This document shows, one piece after another, positions 18,965 through 27,223 of a stretch of 64,000 nt of DNA (positions are counted from its first letter, which is position 1; the number at the start of each line of letters is the position of its first letter). The stretch spans positions 124,001 through 188,000 of the forward strand of contig NZ_AUFE01000001.1 in the NCBI RefSeq assembly GCF_000426345.1, given 5' to 3'. The position numbers and the translations under genes were made by a program. The notes under the pieces were generated by a model, which searched no databases, was not told the DNA's origin, and saw only the letters and a program-made list of their open reading frames with translations. This DNA comes from Cupriavidus phytohabitans. Its GTDB lineage: Bacteria; Pseudomonadota; Gammaproteobacteria; Burkholderiales; Burkholderiaceae.

Positions 18965-19366
18965 CTACGTTTGGAAACTGCAGTGAAGGATGTTCAGGGC
19001 CGGTGGGCCGCGGGCTTCCACTTCCGCGCGCAGCGCGACGCGGATATCAGCGAGGACCACGCGCGTGGGTTCCACGATGCTCCTCAGCACCGGCAGGAAT
19101 GCCGGCAGCTGCGCGTGGGCATGGTCCGCACTCCTGGAATCGGCCTGGCAGTGCGCCTGGCATAGCCCGCTCTGGTCAATCCCCTGGTAGTCGCTGCCAG
19201 GCGCCATGTCGGCGCACGATTCGGTCATTGCCGCTGCCGTGCCACTGCCTTCCATCTGGTAGCGGATGCCGGTACAGGCGTACGCGGCCGCTGCCAGTTG
19301 AACTGTCAGAAATACAACAAGCAGGAGGCCGGCGAAGACGGGATGCCGGCGGACAGCGTGGCGCAA
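18965..19366 (-). CDS. cusD: CusD/SilD-like small exported protein at the head of the cus operon
   Basis: The 133-residue protein has a hydrophobic N-terminal segment (FAGLLLVVFLTVQLAAAAYA), several cysteines (CTGIRYQ, ESCADM, GLCQAHCQ), a DHAHAQ histidine patch and the ending PPALNILHCSFQT. The last motif recurs in small proteins encoded ahead of cus/sil efflux genes in Cupriavidus, where the order D-C-B-A-F is described. The biochemical role is not established; the Cys/His content suggests periplasmic metal contact. It is transcribed divergently from a phasin gene. Confidence 0.7.
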   Translation of the reverse strand: MRHAVRRHPVFAGLLLVVFLTVQLAAAAYACTGIRYQMEGSGTAAAMTESCADMAPGSDYQGIDQSGLCQAHCQADSRSADHAHAQLPAFLPVLRSIVEPTRVVLADIRVALRAEVEARGPPALNILHCSFQT

Positions 19367-19558
19367 GTGATGTGTCGGTGGCGTGCGCGGTTGCGTACGT
19401 GAGGAAGGATACTGCGTTTTCGGGTGATCGACGTGACTCTTGGCGGATTGCAGGGCGTGTCAACAAGAATGCACACAGAAACGAAAACGAAAGCACAAAA
19501 TCGTGCAAAAACGCTGAAACCATCGGGGAATGCCCCTAGGGCACCGGGCAACATTGTT

Positions 19559-19574
19559 TAGAGTGCTTACTCTA
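19559..19574. promoter_or_regulatory. Palindrome in the cusD-phasin divergent region
   Basis: TAGAGT and ACTCTA form perfect 6-bp arms around GCTT. The site lies between the divergent cusD and phasin genes, 120 bp before the phasin start. Dyads of this form are operators of MerR-, TetR- or MarR-family repressors; no such regulator is encoded nearby, so the binder is unknown. Confidence 0.4.
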
Positions 19575-19695
19575 GAATGGGTCGCGAATGATGCAACGCA
19601 GCACGCCGGGCGTCTCCTTCGACGCACACGGTCGTGCGTCCACCAGCTACCGTCGTCGGGCAACCGTGCCCAGGCGGATCCAAGGAAACCATTGC

Positions 19696-20091
19696 ATGCC
19701 CGTTTTCGCGCCCGATCAGCTCGCTGCCACCCACGGCAGCGGCTTCGCTGACTGCTTTGCCTACTCCAGCATCCTGTTTGCCGGCTTCCAGCGGATCGCC
19801 GAGCTGAACCTGCAGACCGCGCAGGCGGCCTTCGAGGAAAGCCAGCAACGCATGCAGGCGCTGCTGGCCAGCAAGGACCTGCGCAAGGTCCTCGACATGC
19901 AGAACGGCCTGACACCCCTTGCCGCCGACAAGGCCTGCGCCTACACGCGGCAGGTGTGCGAAATCGCGTCCGAAACGCAGGCCGAACTTGCGCAGCTGGC
20001 GCAGGCTCGCTTCCAGCAAGCGGTCGAACTTGCACAATCCAGGCTGAGCCACGCCACCGCGTCGGCTTTCGCCGGGCGAGTCGCTGCATAA
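19696..20091 (+). CDS. Phasin-family protein (PHA granule surface protein)
   Basis: The 131-residue protein starts at the ATG giving MPVFAPDQL, preceded by AAGGA nine bases upstream. It is almost entirely amphipathic helix, with the phasin_2 pattern FAGFQRIAELNLQTAQAAFEESQQRMQALLASKD and a second helix KACAYTRQVCEIASETQAELAQLAQ. Phasins coat polyhydroxyalkanoate granules and tune their size and number. The frame is open 36 codons further upstream, but that part shows no phasin similarity. There are no PHA synthesis genes nearby. Confidence 0.85.
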   Translation: MPVFAPDQLAATHGSGFADCFAYSSILFAGFQRIAELNLQTAQAAFEESQQRMQALLASKDLRKVLDMQNGLTPLAADKACAYTRQVCEIASETQAELAQLAQARFQQAVELAQSRLSHATASAFAGRVAA

Positions 20092-20175
20092 ACCACGGCC
20101 GCCGGGCGCGCCGCGCCGCATGCCGCCCCTGCCGCGGCCGCGGCGCCGCGTCAGTGCACAAGAGAGAAGCGTGCA

Positions 20176-20292
20176 ATGAAGGTGCTGTTGATTGAATCCC
20201 ACGCTTTGCTACGGGTGGCGTTGCGCAGGACGCTTCGGCGGGCCGGGTGTCAGGCACGTTGCCTTAGTTCAGCGTCGCCCCCGCCTGCTTGA
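20176..20292 (+). pseudogene. Remnant of a response-regulator receiver domain
   Basis: A 38-codon frame with a purine-rich AGAGAGAAG before its ATG encodes MKVLLIESHALLRVALRRTL, matching the first strand and helix of NarL-type receiver domains (normally MKVLLVDDHALFREGL). After RRAGCQ the similarity stops, and the frame ends inside the 3' end of the convergent Bug gene. No phospho-acceptor aspartate or output domain remains. It is probably the 5' stub of a regulator gene cut by a rearrangement. It could also be a chance short peptide. Confidence 0.4.
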
Positions 20293-21250
20293 CGATCCTT
20301 GCATGCTTGTCCAGCTCGCTGCGGAAGAACGGCACGGCCGCGTCGGCACCGGTGGCCGCCACGACCACGCCCTGCCCCGCCAGATGCTCCTGCACCTCGC
20401 GCTCCTGCAGCGTGGCCTGGATCCTGGACTGCAGCGCCGATACATTGGCCTTCGGCAAGCCCGCCGGACCCACGATCGCCAGCCAGGCATCGAAGCTGTA
20501 GCGCGGCAGGCCGGACTCCGCCAGCGTCGGCACCTCCGGCAGCGCCGGCACGCGCTGCGCGGTCGAGACGGCGATGGCCTTCAGCTTGCCGGCCTTGAGC
20601 AGCGGCAGCACCGCCTGCACCGTCAGGAAGCCGACCTGTACCTGGCCGCCGACCAGGTCCGTGGTGTAGTTGCCGGAGCCCTTGTAGGGCACATGCCGGA
20701 TATCGACCTTCGCTTCGCTGGCAAACAGCTGGCCAGCTAGATGCAGCACCGTGCCGTTGCCAGACGAGCCATAGTTGAGTTCGCCCGGCTTCGACTTGAG
20801 CAGCGCGACCAGTTCGCGGGTGTTTTGCGCGTTGACCGAAGGATTGACGACCAGCACCAGCGGCAGCGTGCCGATCACCGTGATCGGCGTGATGTCCTTG
20901 AGCGAGTCGTAGGGCAGGTTCTTGTAGATAAACGGGTTGATCACGTGGTTCGACGAGATCAGGCCCAGCGTCGACCCGTCTTTCGGCGCCCTGACGATCT
21001 GCTGCGTGCCCGGCACGCCGCCGGCACCGGCGATATTCTCGACCACCACCGACTGGCCCAGGTGCTTGCCCAGCGGCTGGCTCAGCGCGCGCGCCACGGC
21101 GTCGGCCTGCGATCCCGGCTGGGTCGGCACGATCAGCCTGACCGGCCTGGTTTCCTGCGCATTGACCGCGCCAGGCAGGCCGCCCAGCACGGCCAGTGTG
21201 GTGATGCCCGCAAGCGCATGGCGCGCCCGCCGAAACAGCGTTGTCCGCAT
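20264..21250 (-). CDS. Bug-type tripartite tricarboxylate transporter substrate-binding protein
   Basis: The 328-residue protein has a signal peptide ending near AVNAQ, then RPVRLIVPTQPGSQADAVARAL, LGQSVVVENIAGAGG and IRHVPYKGSGNYTTDLVGGQVQVGF, all Bug-family signatures. It binds a small carboxylate in the periplasm. It is downstream of a LysR gene on the same strand and close to an aconitase-type dehydratase, which suggests uptake of a hydroxy di- or tricarboxylate. No TctA/TctB membrane genes are in the window. Confidence 0.92.
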   Translation of the reverse strand: MRTTLFRRARHALAGITTLAVLGGLPGAVNAQETRPVRLIVPTQPGSQADAVARALSQPLGKHLGQSVVVENIAGAGGVPGTQQIVRAPKDGSTLGLISSNHVINPFIYKNLPYDSLKDITPITVIGTLPLVLVVNPSVNAQNTRELVALLKSKPGELNYGSSGNGTVLHLAGQLFASEAKVDIRHVPYKGSGNYTTDLVGGQVQVGFLTVQAVLPLLKAGKLKAIAVSTAQRVPALPEVPTLAESGLPRYSFDAWLAIVGPAGLPKANVSALQSRIQATLQEREVQEHLAGQGVVVAATGADAAVPFFRSELDKHARIVKQAGATLN

Positions 21251-21355
21251 TCCTTGTCTCCGTTTATTGAAATCGCACCGTGGGCGGTGGCCTTGGGTCG
21301 GAGTGTAGGGCTGCGCCGCTGCACGGCAGAGTGCTAATCCGCTGGACCGGATATC

Positions 21356-22264
21356 TCAGGCCGGCATAGCCTCGGCGGTGCCTGGCTGGAGCGCGCGGAT
21401 CATCGCCGCGATCGCGCGCAGCCGTGGTTGCTTGTAGGGCGCATAGATCAGCAGCTGCCGCTCGCGCCACGGCTCGTCGAGCGGCACGCGCACAAAGCCG
21501 CGCGTGCCGGCATAGGCCGCGCCGGCGCTGGCCGGCAGCACGGCGATGCCCAGGCCGGCCTCGACCATGCGGCATGCGGCTTCGAAGCTCGACACCGTCA
21601 CGCTCTGGTTGAACGGCAGGCGCAGGTTCGCCGCCTGTTCGCGCAGCTCCTGGTCGAGCGCGCCGCCAGGCTGCACCACCACCAGGGGATGCTCCAGCAC
21701 TTCGGCATAGCGGATGCGCTTGCGCCGCGCCAGCCGGTGCGACGACGGCAGCACCACATTGAGCGGATCGCTGGCGAACGGCCACGACTCCAGCCCACCA
21801 GGCGTCTTGGCCGCGACGCCGATGCCGATGTCGACGCGGTCATCGAGGCAGGCGCGGATCGATTCGGCCGTGGAGCGTTCGTACAGCGCGATCTCGACCA
21901 GCGGATGCGCCGCCTTGAACGCATGCAGCCGCTCCGGCAGGAAGCCGATGATGGCCGATGGGCTGGCCGACACGCGCACCACGCCGGCAACCTGGTCGCC
22001 AAGATCCTGCACTTCGCGCGCAAAGCTGGCGATGTCTTCGTTGAGCTTGCGGCCCAGTTCGAGCGCGCGGGCGCCGGCATCGGTCAGCACCACGCCGGCG
22101 GGCGAACGCACGAACAGCACCACGCCGAGGCTGCGCTCCAGTTCCGCGATGCGCCGGCTCAGCGCCGACTGCGCAATGTGTTCGGTTTCCGCCGCGCGCT
22201 TGATCGAGCCTTCGCGTGCCGCGGCGAGGAACAGCTGGATATTGACGGGGTCGATGCGGTGCAT
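21356..22264 (-). CDS. LysR-family regulator divergent from the aconitase-like gene
   Basis: The 302-residue protein has the N-terminal helix-turn-helix (EGSIKRAAETEHIAQSALSRRIAELERSLGVVLFVR) and a co-inducer domain with LARRKRIRYAEVLEHPLVVV. It is transcribed divergently from the aconitase-type gene (196 bp apart) and is followed by a Bug gene on its own strand. It probably controls both and responds to the imported acid; this is inference from layout. Confidence 0.87.
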   Translation of the reverse strand: MHRIDPVNIQLFLAAAREGSIKRAAETEHIAQSALSRRIAELERSLGVVLFVRSPAGVVLTDAGARALELGRKLNEDIASFAREVQDLGDQVAGVVRVSASPSAIIGFLPERLHAFKAAHPLVEIALYERSTAESIRACLDDRVDIGIGVAAKTPGGLESWPFASDPLNVVLPSSHRLARRKRIRYAEVLEHPLVVVQPGGALDQELREQAANLRLPFNQSVTVSSFEAACRMVEAGLGIAVLPASAGAAYAGTRGFVRVPLDEPWRERQLLIYAPYKQPRLRAIAAMIRALQPGTAEAMPA

Positions 22265-22460
22265 GGTCTTCAGGATGCCGGGCGGCGTGTCGCGTGTCGC
22301 CCGATACTAACGCCTGCGCACATGCCTGCCGCATGCACAACACGGGGATAACGGGTTAACCCTGATATGCCATCCACAGATAGCAGCCATGCCGGATCAG
22401 CGCTTCGTGCCGGCGCGATGCAGCCAGTAAAGTGCCGCCAATATGCCACTGGAGACCCGC

Positions 22461-24446
22461 ATGAGCGCCCCCGATTTCCCAGGCCGCATCCTGTTCCTCG
22501 CCGACTCGGCGGATGCCATGGCGCGCCAGCTGCACGGCGAGGCCCTCACGCTTGAGCAAGCCGGGCCCTTGCGCGACGACGTGTCCACCGACGAGATCAC
22601 GCCGGTGCCGATCCTGACGCACTACGACGACAAGCTCGGCCGCTATCCCTATACCGGCTACAAGGTCGGCGGCACCTGCCCGGTCGCGCCCGGCGCGATC
22701 CGCGAGGGCGGCTTCTCGGTGACGGTCGCGGGCAACCGCTACGGCAAGGGATCGTCGCGCGAGCATAGCCCGGCGGCAGAGAAGCTCGCCGGCATCCGGC
22801 TGGTGATCGCGCGCAGCTTCGAGCGCATCTACCGCCAGAACGCCGACAACATCGGCCTGTTCACCTCGACCGACTTCGGCCTGCTCGCGCGCCTGCAGGC
22901 CGGCGAGCCGATCGCCGCGGAAACGCTGGTGGCCGGGCGCGACGCGCTGGCCGCCGCCATCCTGCTGAGCGGCGGGTTGCTGAAGTTCGGCCAGCAATAC
23001 CTGGGCAAGGTCGAACCGGCACCAGCGACGCCGCCCGCGGCGCCACAAACCCTGTTCGAGAAGATCGTCCACCGCCACCTGCTGATGACGCCCGTGACGC
23101 CCGTATCCCCGGCGGGCCCGCAACCGGGCGACGGCATCTTTGTGCGCGCAGACTGGCGCTTTATCCACGAGTACTACACCGGCATGTGCGCCCACATGCT
23201 GCACGCCACGTTCGGCAAGCCGCTGCGGCTCAAGGATGCCGATCGCATCGTGGTATTCGAGGACCATACCTCCTACGTCAATGAAAGCCCCGCGCATGTG
23301 CGTGGCGGGCTGGTCGACAACATTGCGCGGATGTGCGCGGCGCAGCGGGAGTTCGTCGACGCCTACCGGCTGCGGTGCCACCGCACGCTGACGGAGGAAG
23401 CCTCACTCAGCGGCGACGGCAGCGACGACGGCAGCCATGCCGCGGGCATCTCGCACGCGATGATGGCCGAGCGCTATGCGCTGCCGGGACAGGTCGTGGT
23501 GGGCACCGACTCGCACACCCCGCATAGCGGCGCGCTCGGCTGCGTGGCCTTCGGCGTCGGCACCACCGACATGGCCAATGCGTTCGTGACGGGTGCGGTC
23601 CGCATGACCATGCCGCAGGGCATCCGCGTCGCGCTCCACGGTGCGCTTGCGCCGGGCGTCACGGCCAAGGATGTCGTGCTGCATCTGCTGGCGCGGGCCG
23701 AGATCAAGGCAGGCGCCGGCGTCGGCAAGGTGTTCGAGTTCACCGGCCCCGCCGTGCGCGCGATGTCCATCGACGAACGCGCCACGCTGACCAATATGTG
23801 CGCCGAGCTGGGTGGCTTCACCGGCATCGTCGCGCCGGATGCGCAGACCGTGCGCTTCCTCAGGGAGCGCCGCGGCATTGATCTCGTGATCGAGCCGTGG
23901 ATGCGCAGCGACGACGATGCCGCCTTCGCGGCCACCATCGAACTCGACTGCGGCACGCTCGGCCCGATGGTGGCGCGCCCCGGCGATCCCGGCAACGGCC
24001 TGCCGCTGGCCACGCTGGACCAGCGCGTGCGGGTGGATATCGCCTATGGCGGCTCCTGCACCGCCGGCAAGCGCGAGGATTTCGACCTGTACCACGAGGT
24101 GCTGCACTGGGCGGTGCAGCGCGGCCTGCGGCTGCCGTCGCATGTCACGCTCTACCTGCAGTTCGGCACCACCGACGTGCGGGACTATTGCATCCGCCAG
24201 GGCTACATGGAGACGTTCCATGCGGTCGGCGCGCGCATCTTGCAACCGTCGTGCGGGGCGTGCGCCAACTGTGGCCCGGGTTCGTCGGAACGGGCCGAGC
24301 AGGTGACGGTGAGTTCGATCAACCGGAATTTCCCCGGGCGCTCGGGGCCCGGGCAGGTGTGGCTGGCCAGCCCGCCCACCGTGGCCGCCAGTGCGATGGC
24401 GGGCGAACTGCTGTCATTCCATGACCTGCAGCGGCGCCACGGGTAA
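22461..24446 (+). CDS. Aconitase-family dehydratase with swivel domain at the N-terminus
   Basis: About 661 residues. Residues 1-190 form the swivel (LeuD-like) domain with NRYGKGSSREHSPAAEKLAGIRLVIARSF. From about residue 200 comes the catalytic LeuC-like part with GTDSHTPHSGALG and the three [4Fe-4S] cysteines in YGGSCTAGKRED and PSCGACANCG. Classical AcnA and homoaconitase place the swivel last; AcnB places it first but is longer. Such enzymes interconvert hydroxy di- or tricarboxylates by dehydration/rehydration; the substrate here is unknown. I use the second ATG because GGAG lies 6 bases before it; the first ATG (22443) has no such site. Confidence 0.85.
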   Translation: MSAPDFPGRILFLADSADAMARQLHGEALTLEQAGPLRDDVSTDEITPVPILTHYDDKLGRYPYTGYKVGGTCPVAPGAIREGGFSVTVAGNRYGKGSSREHSPAAEKLAGIRLVIARSFERIYRQNADNIGLFTSTDFGLLARLQAGEPIAAETLVAGRDALAAAILLSGGLLKFGQQYLGKVEPAPATPPAAPQTLFEKIVHRHLLMTPVTPVSPAGPQPGDGIFVRADWRFIHEYYTGMCAHMLHATFGKPLRLKDADRIVVFEDHTSYVNESPAHVRGGLVDNIARMCAAQREFVDAYRLRCHRTLTEEASLSGDGSDDGSHAAGISHAMMAERYALPGQVVVGTDSHTPHSGALGCVAFGVGTTDMANAFVTGAVRMTMPQGIRVALHGALAPGVTAKDVVLHLLARAEIKAGAGVGKVFEFTGPAVRAMSIDERATLTNMCAELGGFTGIVAPDAQTVRFLRERRGIDLVIEPWMRSDDDAAFAATIELDCGTLGPMVARPGDPGNGLPLATLDQRVRVDIAYGGSCTAGKREDFDLYHEVLHWAVQRGLRLPSHVTLYLQFGTTDVRDYCIRQGYMETFHAVGARILQPSCGACANCGPGSSERAEQVTVSSINRNFPGRSGPGQVWLASPPTVAASAMAGELLSFHDLQRRHG

Positions 24447-24454
24447 GCGCGCCA

Positions 24455-24985
24455 TCAGTACGGAGGATTGACCACGACGTACTGCGCGCCCTGCGGCATG
24501 TACCAGGTACTGCCGCACTGCTGGTAGACCATGCCGCCGTAGTTGACCGGCACGCAGCTCGGCGGGACCGTGCGCACCATGGATCCCACCACCGCCGACG
24601 TGACGGCGACGGTGGCCGTCACCGCGGCGGCCGTCGCCACCGGGTGGTAATCGTTGTCCCAGCCGCAGCAGCCGCCATTTTCGACGTTCACGTTGACGTT
24701 GCGGCTCGTATTGACGTTGACGTCGCGGCTGGCGTTGACGTTGTTGACGCTGGTGTTGCGGACATTGTTGGTGCGCGCGTCGGCACGCTGGTTGTTCACC
24801 TGCCGCGTTTCGCGGCTGGCGCCGCCGGCAGCGGCGCGCTGCCCGCCCGCGGCATGTCCGCCGGCAGCGGCATGTCCGCCCCCCCTGTCGCCGCGGGCGG
24901 CCTCGGCCACCGATGTCCAGCCGGACGCCACCAGCATGAGCGCGGCCGTGCACACCGCGAGCGGCTTTGCGAATGTGTAGCTCAT
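24455..24985 (-). CDS. Exported low-complexity protein, DUF6515-like C-terminus
   Basis: About 176 residues, starting MSYTFAKPLAVCTAALMLVAS with AAAGGAG before the ATG. After the signal peptide there is a Gly/Ala/His-rich stretch, then a run of Asn/Val repeats (VNNVNASRDVNVNTSRNVNVNVEN) that could stack as a beta-solenoid, a CCGW motif, a hydrophobic alanine/valine segment, and the ending YQQCGSTWYMPQGAQYVVVNPPY. That tail resembles DUF6515 envelope proteins. It lies 28 bp downstream of a DUF2092 lipoprotein gene and is probably co-transcribed with it. Function is unknown. Confidence 0.7.
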   Translation of the reverse strand: MSYTFAKPLAVCTAALMLVASGWTSVAEAARGDRGGGHAAAGGHAAGGQRAAAGGASRETRQVNNQRADARTNNVRNTSVNNVNASRDVNVNTSRNVNVNVENGGCCGWDNDYHPVATAAAVTATVAVTSAVVGSMVRTVPPSCVPVNYGGMVYQQCGSTWYMPQGAQYVVVNPPY

Positions 24986-25013
24986 GGCAATGCTCCTTTT
25001 GTCCATGGCCCCG

Positions 25014-25829
25014 TTACCGGGTGGCCTTCAGGGGAACGAACTCCGCCTTCCTGGCGTCCTTGGGCGGCGTGAAGGCGAACGCTGAATTGCTGAATTTCGG
25101 ATTCAGGTTCCACTTGTACAGCGTGACCGATTGCGGCCTGGCCTCGTCGGACCGGTTGGTGATGACGAGCTTGCGCGGCACCGGACGGTTGCCGGCGGCG
25201 ATCCAGATCTGCCAGTCGAGCTGCCCCTGGCGGAAGGCATAGTGATCGCACAGCTCGCCGCCAACGATGTCCTGCCCGGCATTCATCGCCGATTCGATGT
25301 TGTCCACCGGCGCCGCGGGCGTGCCCCACAGGAACAGGTCGGCCGAGGGGATTTCCACGCCGAAGCGTTCGCGCAGCCGCTGCGCCAGCACGCCCAGGTT
25401 GTCGCTGAATTCGGCCTGCGAGTATACCTTCTGCGTCGGGGAATAGAGCGTGACCTTCTTGCCGTCATAGATCAGGTCGCGCTGCGAGCGCGCGCTGCGC
25501 ATCAGCGCGCGCAGCCGGTCCGGCCGCTGCACATCCAGGTCCGCGGTGGCGGTGTGCTGCAGCTTCTGGCCGTCCTGCAGCACCCGTTCGCCAGACAGGT
25601 CGATAAACACCTCGAACTGGCGCAGCGACTGCAGGTACTTGCCCATGTCGTTGAGCGCCTGGATCGTTGCGGGGTCGACAGCGTTCGGCTGGGGCTTCGC
25701 CTGTGCCTGCGCCGGTGCCGCGGCGGAGGCGGCCGATGTTGCAGGCGTCGCGGGTGGCGGCGCGGGCGGCGTGCTGCTGCAGGCCGCCAGCGCGATGACG
25801 AGCAGGGTCAGGGCCGGTATGCGTGCCAT
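25014..25829 (-). CDS. DUF2092-type predicted lipoprotein
   Basis: The 271-residue protein has a lipoprotein signal (ALTLLVIALAACSST; lipobox LAAC), a Pro/Ala linker, then a domain matching DUF2092: ALNDMGKYLQSLRQFEVFIDLSGERVLQDGQKLQH, RPDRLRALMRS, DLIYDGKKVTLYSPTQKVY and a C-terminal beta-rich part with NPKFSNSAFAFTPP. The fold is related to LolA/LolB-like lipid-binding barrels. It is probably anchored in the envelope and made with the following exported protein. The exact role is unknown. Confidence 0.8.
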   Translation of the reverse strand: MARIPALTLLVIALAACSSTPPAPPPATPATSAASAAAPAQAQAKPQPNAVDPATIQALNDMGKYLQSLRQFEVFIDLSGERVLQDGQKLQHTATADLDVQRPDRLRALMRSARSQRDLIYDGKKVTLYSPTQKVYSQAEFSDNLGVLAQRLRERFGVEIPSADLFLWGTPAAPVDNIESAMNAGQDIVGGELCDHYAFRQGQLDWQIWIAAGNRPVPRKLVITNRSDEARPQSVTLYKWNLNPKFSNSAFAFTPPKDARKAEFVPLKATR

Positions 25830-26012
25830 GGTGAACTCCCGGTTGACTGGACAATCGCCCGGCCGCGTGCGGATTCAGGCCGGCGATGGAGATGCTGGGG
25901 AATCTTCTATGACGGGAAGGGGGAAGTGAAGTGAATCTTTTTGTGGGTGCGGTAAGCCGTGTTGTAGGGCGCTGGAATTGGCTGTCCTGGCGGCGGGGGC
26001 CGGGAATCGGAG

Positions 26013-26351
26013 ATGGACTGGATATTCCGCATGGGCGTAGCCCGATGTGGCGAAGAGACCTCTGCTTGCTTGATCCGCATGGTTGTCTCCTATGTTTTTT
26101 TGGGATGCCGCGGCTTCGGCCTCGAATCCGACCACGGGCTCAGCCGGCTTGGCACCATGGTGCATGCGCTCGACATTTGCGGCATTTCGGTGCCGGAAGC
26201 CAGCGGCTTTGAAGCCGTACTGGCCGGCGCACGGGCCCGCCTGAAGGATGATGACGCGCTGCTGGCGGAAATCGGCACGGTTGCTGGATTCACTTTACGC
26301 GCACTTCTCGGCCAACAAGAAGACTTGATTTCCATTTTCAACCCGCCATGA
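26013..26351 (+). pseudogene. chrB: Probable remnant of chrB (chromate-responsive regulator)
   Basis: The 112-codon frame encodes GLSRLGTMVHALDICGISVPEASGFEAVLAGARARLKDDDALLAE. This follows the pattern of the ChrB C-terminal half (LARIVHDIDL...PEAAGI..L..G.....DD...L). The N-terminal part of ChrB is absent, and the first 40 codons match nothing clear. The frame ends where the damaged chrA begins, as in chrBA operons. Upstream 25830-26012 holds no recognisable gene. An alternative is a small uncharacterised protein, but the ChrA context makes decay more likely. Confidence 0.5.
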
Positions 26352-27025
26352 GTCGCATGCAGCAAGCCGGTATAGCACCACCGGAAGTCTCGGAACGGCC
26401 TGCCTATACTCTTTGGCAGACTCGTGCTCTATTTCCTCCGCCTTGGCACCTTCGGCTTTGGCGGGCCGGTCGCGTTGGCCGGCTATATGCATCGCGACCT
26501 GGTCGAGCGGCGGGGATGGATCGCAGAGGGCGACTACAAGGAAGGCATCGCGCTGGCGCAACTGGCGATTTATCTCGGCTACGTGCACTACCGCATCCTC
26601 GGTGCCACGCTGATCGGCCGGCCGCCAGCGGTCTGCTCAGCACGCTGGACTGGCCGCTGCTGACCCAGATCGGTGTTTTCTTCGCCAAGGCCGGCGCCTT
26701 CGTCTTTGGCCGGGTCTTGCCATCGTGCCCTTCCTTTACGGTGGCGTGGTGACGGAATACCAATGGCTTAACGAAAAGCAATTCGTCGATGCGGTGGCCG
26801 TGGCCATGATCACGCCCGGCCCCGTCGTGATCACGGTCGGCTTTATCGGCTACCTGGTGGCCGGGCTGCCCGGCGCCTGCGTGGCGGCCCTGGCGACCTT
26901 CCTGCCGTGCTACCTGTTCACGGTATGGCCGGCCCCTTACTTCAAGAAGTACGGAAAACTGCCGGCCATCCTGGCCTTCGTCGATGGCGTCACGGCGGCT
27001 GCAATTTCCGGCTACGGGCGAAACC
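26348..27025 (+). pseudogene. chrA: Decayed chrA (chromate transporter)
   Basis: ChrA pieces lie in order in different frames: PAYTLWQ near 26400; a one-base shift, then LYFLRLGTFGFGGPVALAGYMHRDLVERRGW and IALAQLAIYLGYVHYRILGATL to about 26610; then, after a loss of roughly the central third, WPLLTQIGVFFAKAGAFVFG; another shift near 26715; and finally VPFLYGGVVTEYQWLNEKQFVDAVAVAMITPGPVVITVGFIGYLVAG to about 27000. The last membrane helices are missing. A working ChrA has about 400 residues and exports chromate; this one cannot. From 27030 to 27160, another frame encodes GAIGVWTRADSVTLF, possibly a tail of an unrelated DUF1080-like gene. Confidence 0.8.
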
Positions 27026-27223
27026 GGCGCTGGATGGCAAGCTGCACATCGACACCTCGGACGAGCATATCCCGGGTGCCGGTGCCATCGGCGTCTGGAC
27101 CAGGGCCGACAGCGTAACCCTCTTTGCTGCCATCTCGTCTGGCAGTAACAACACCGGATAAGGCGGCAGGCACCATGTCAGGCTGCAACATACATAGCAG
27201 TCCGCCCTCGCCAACTGGCCTCG

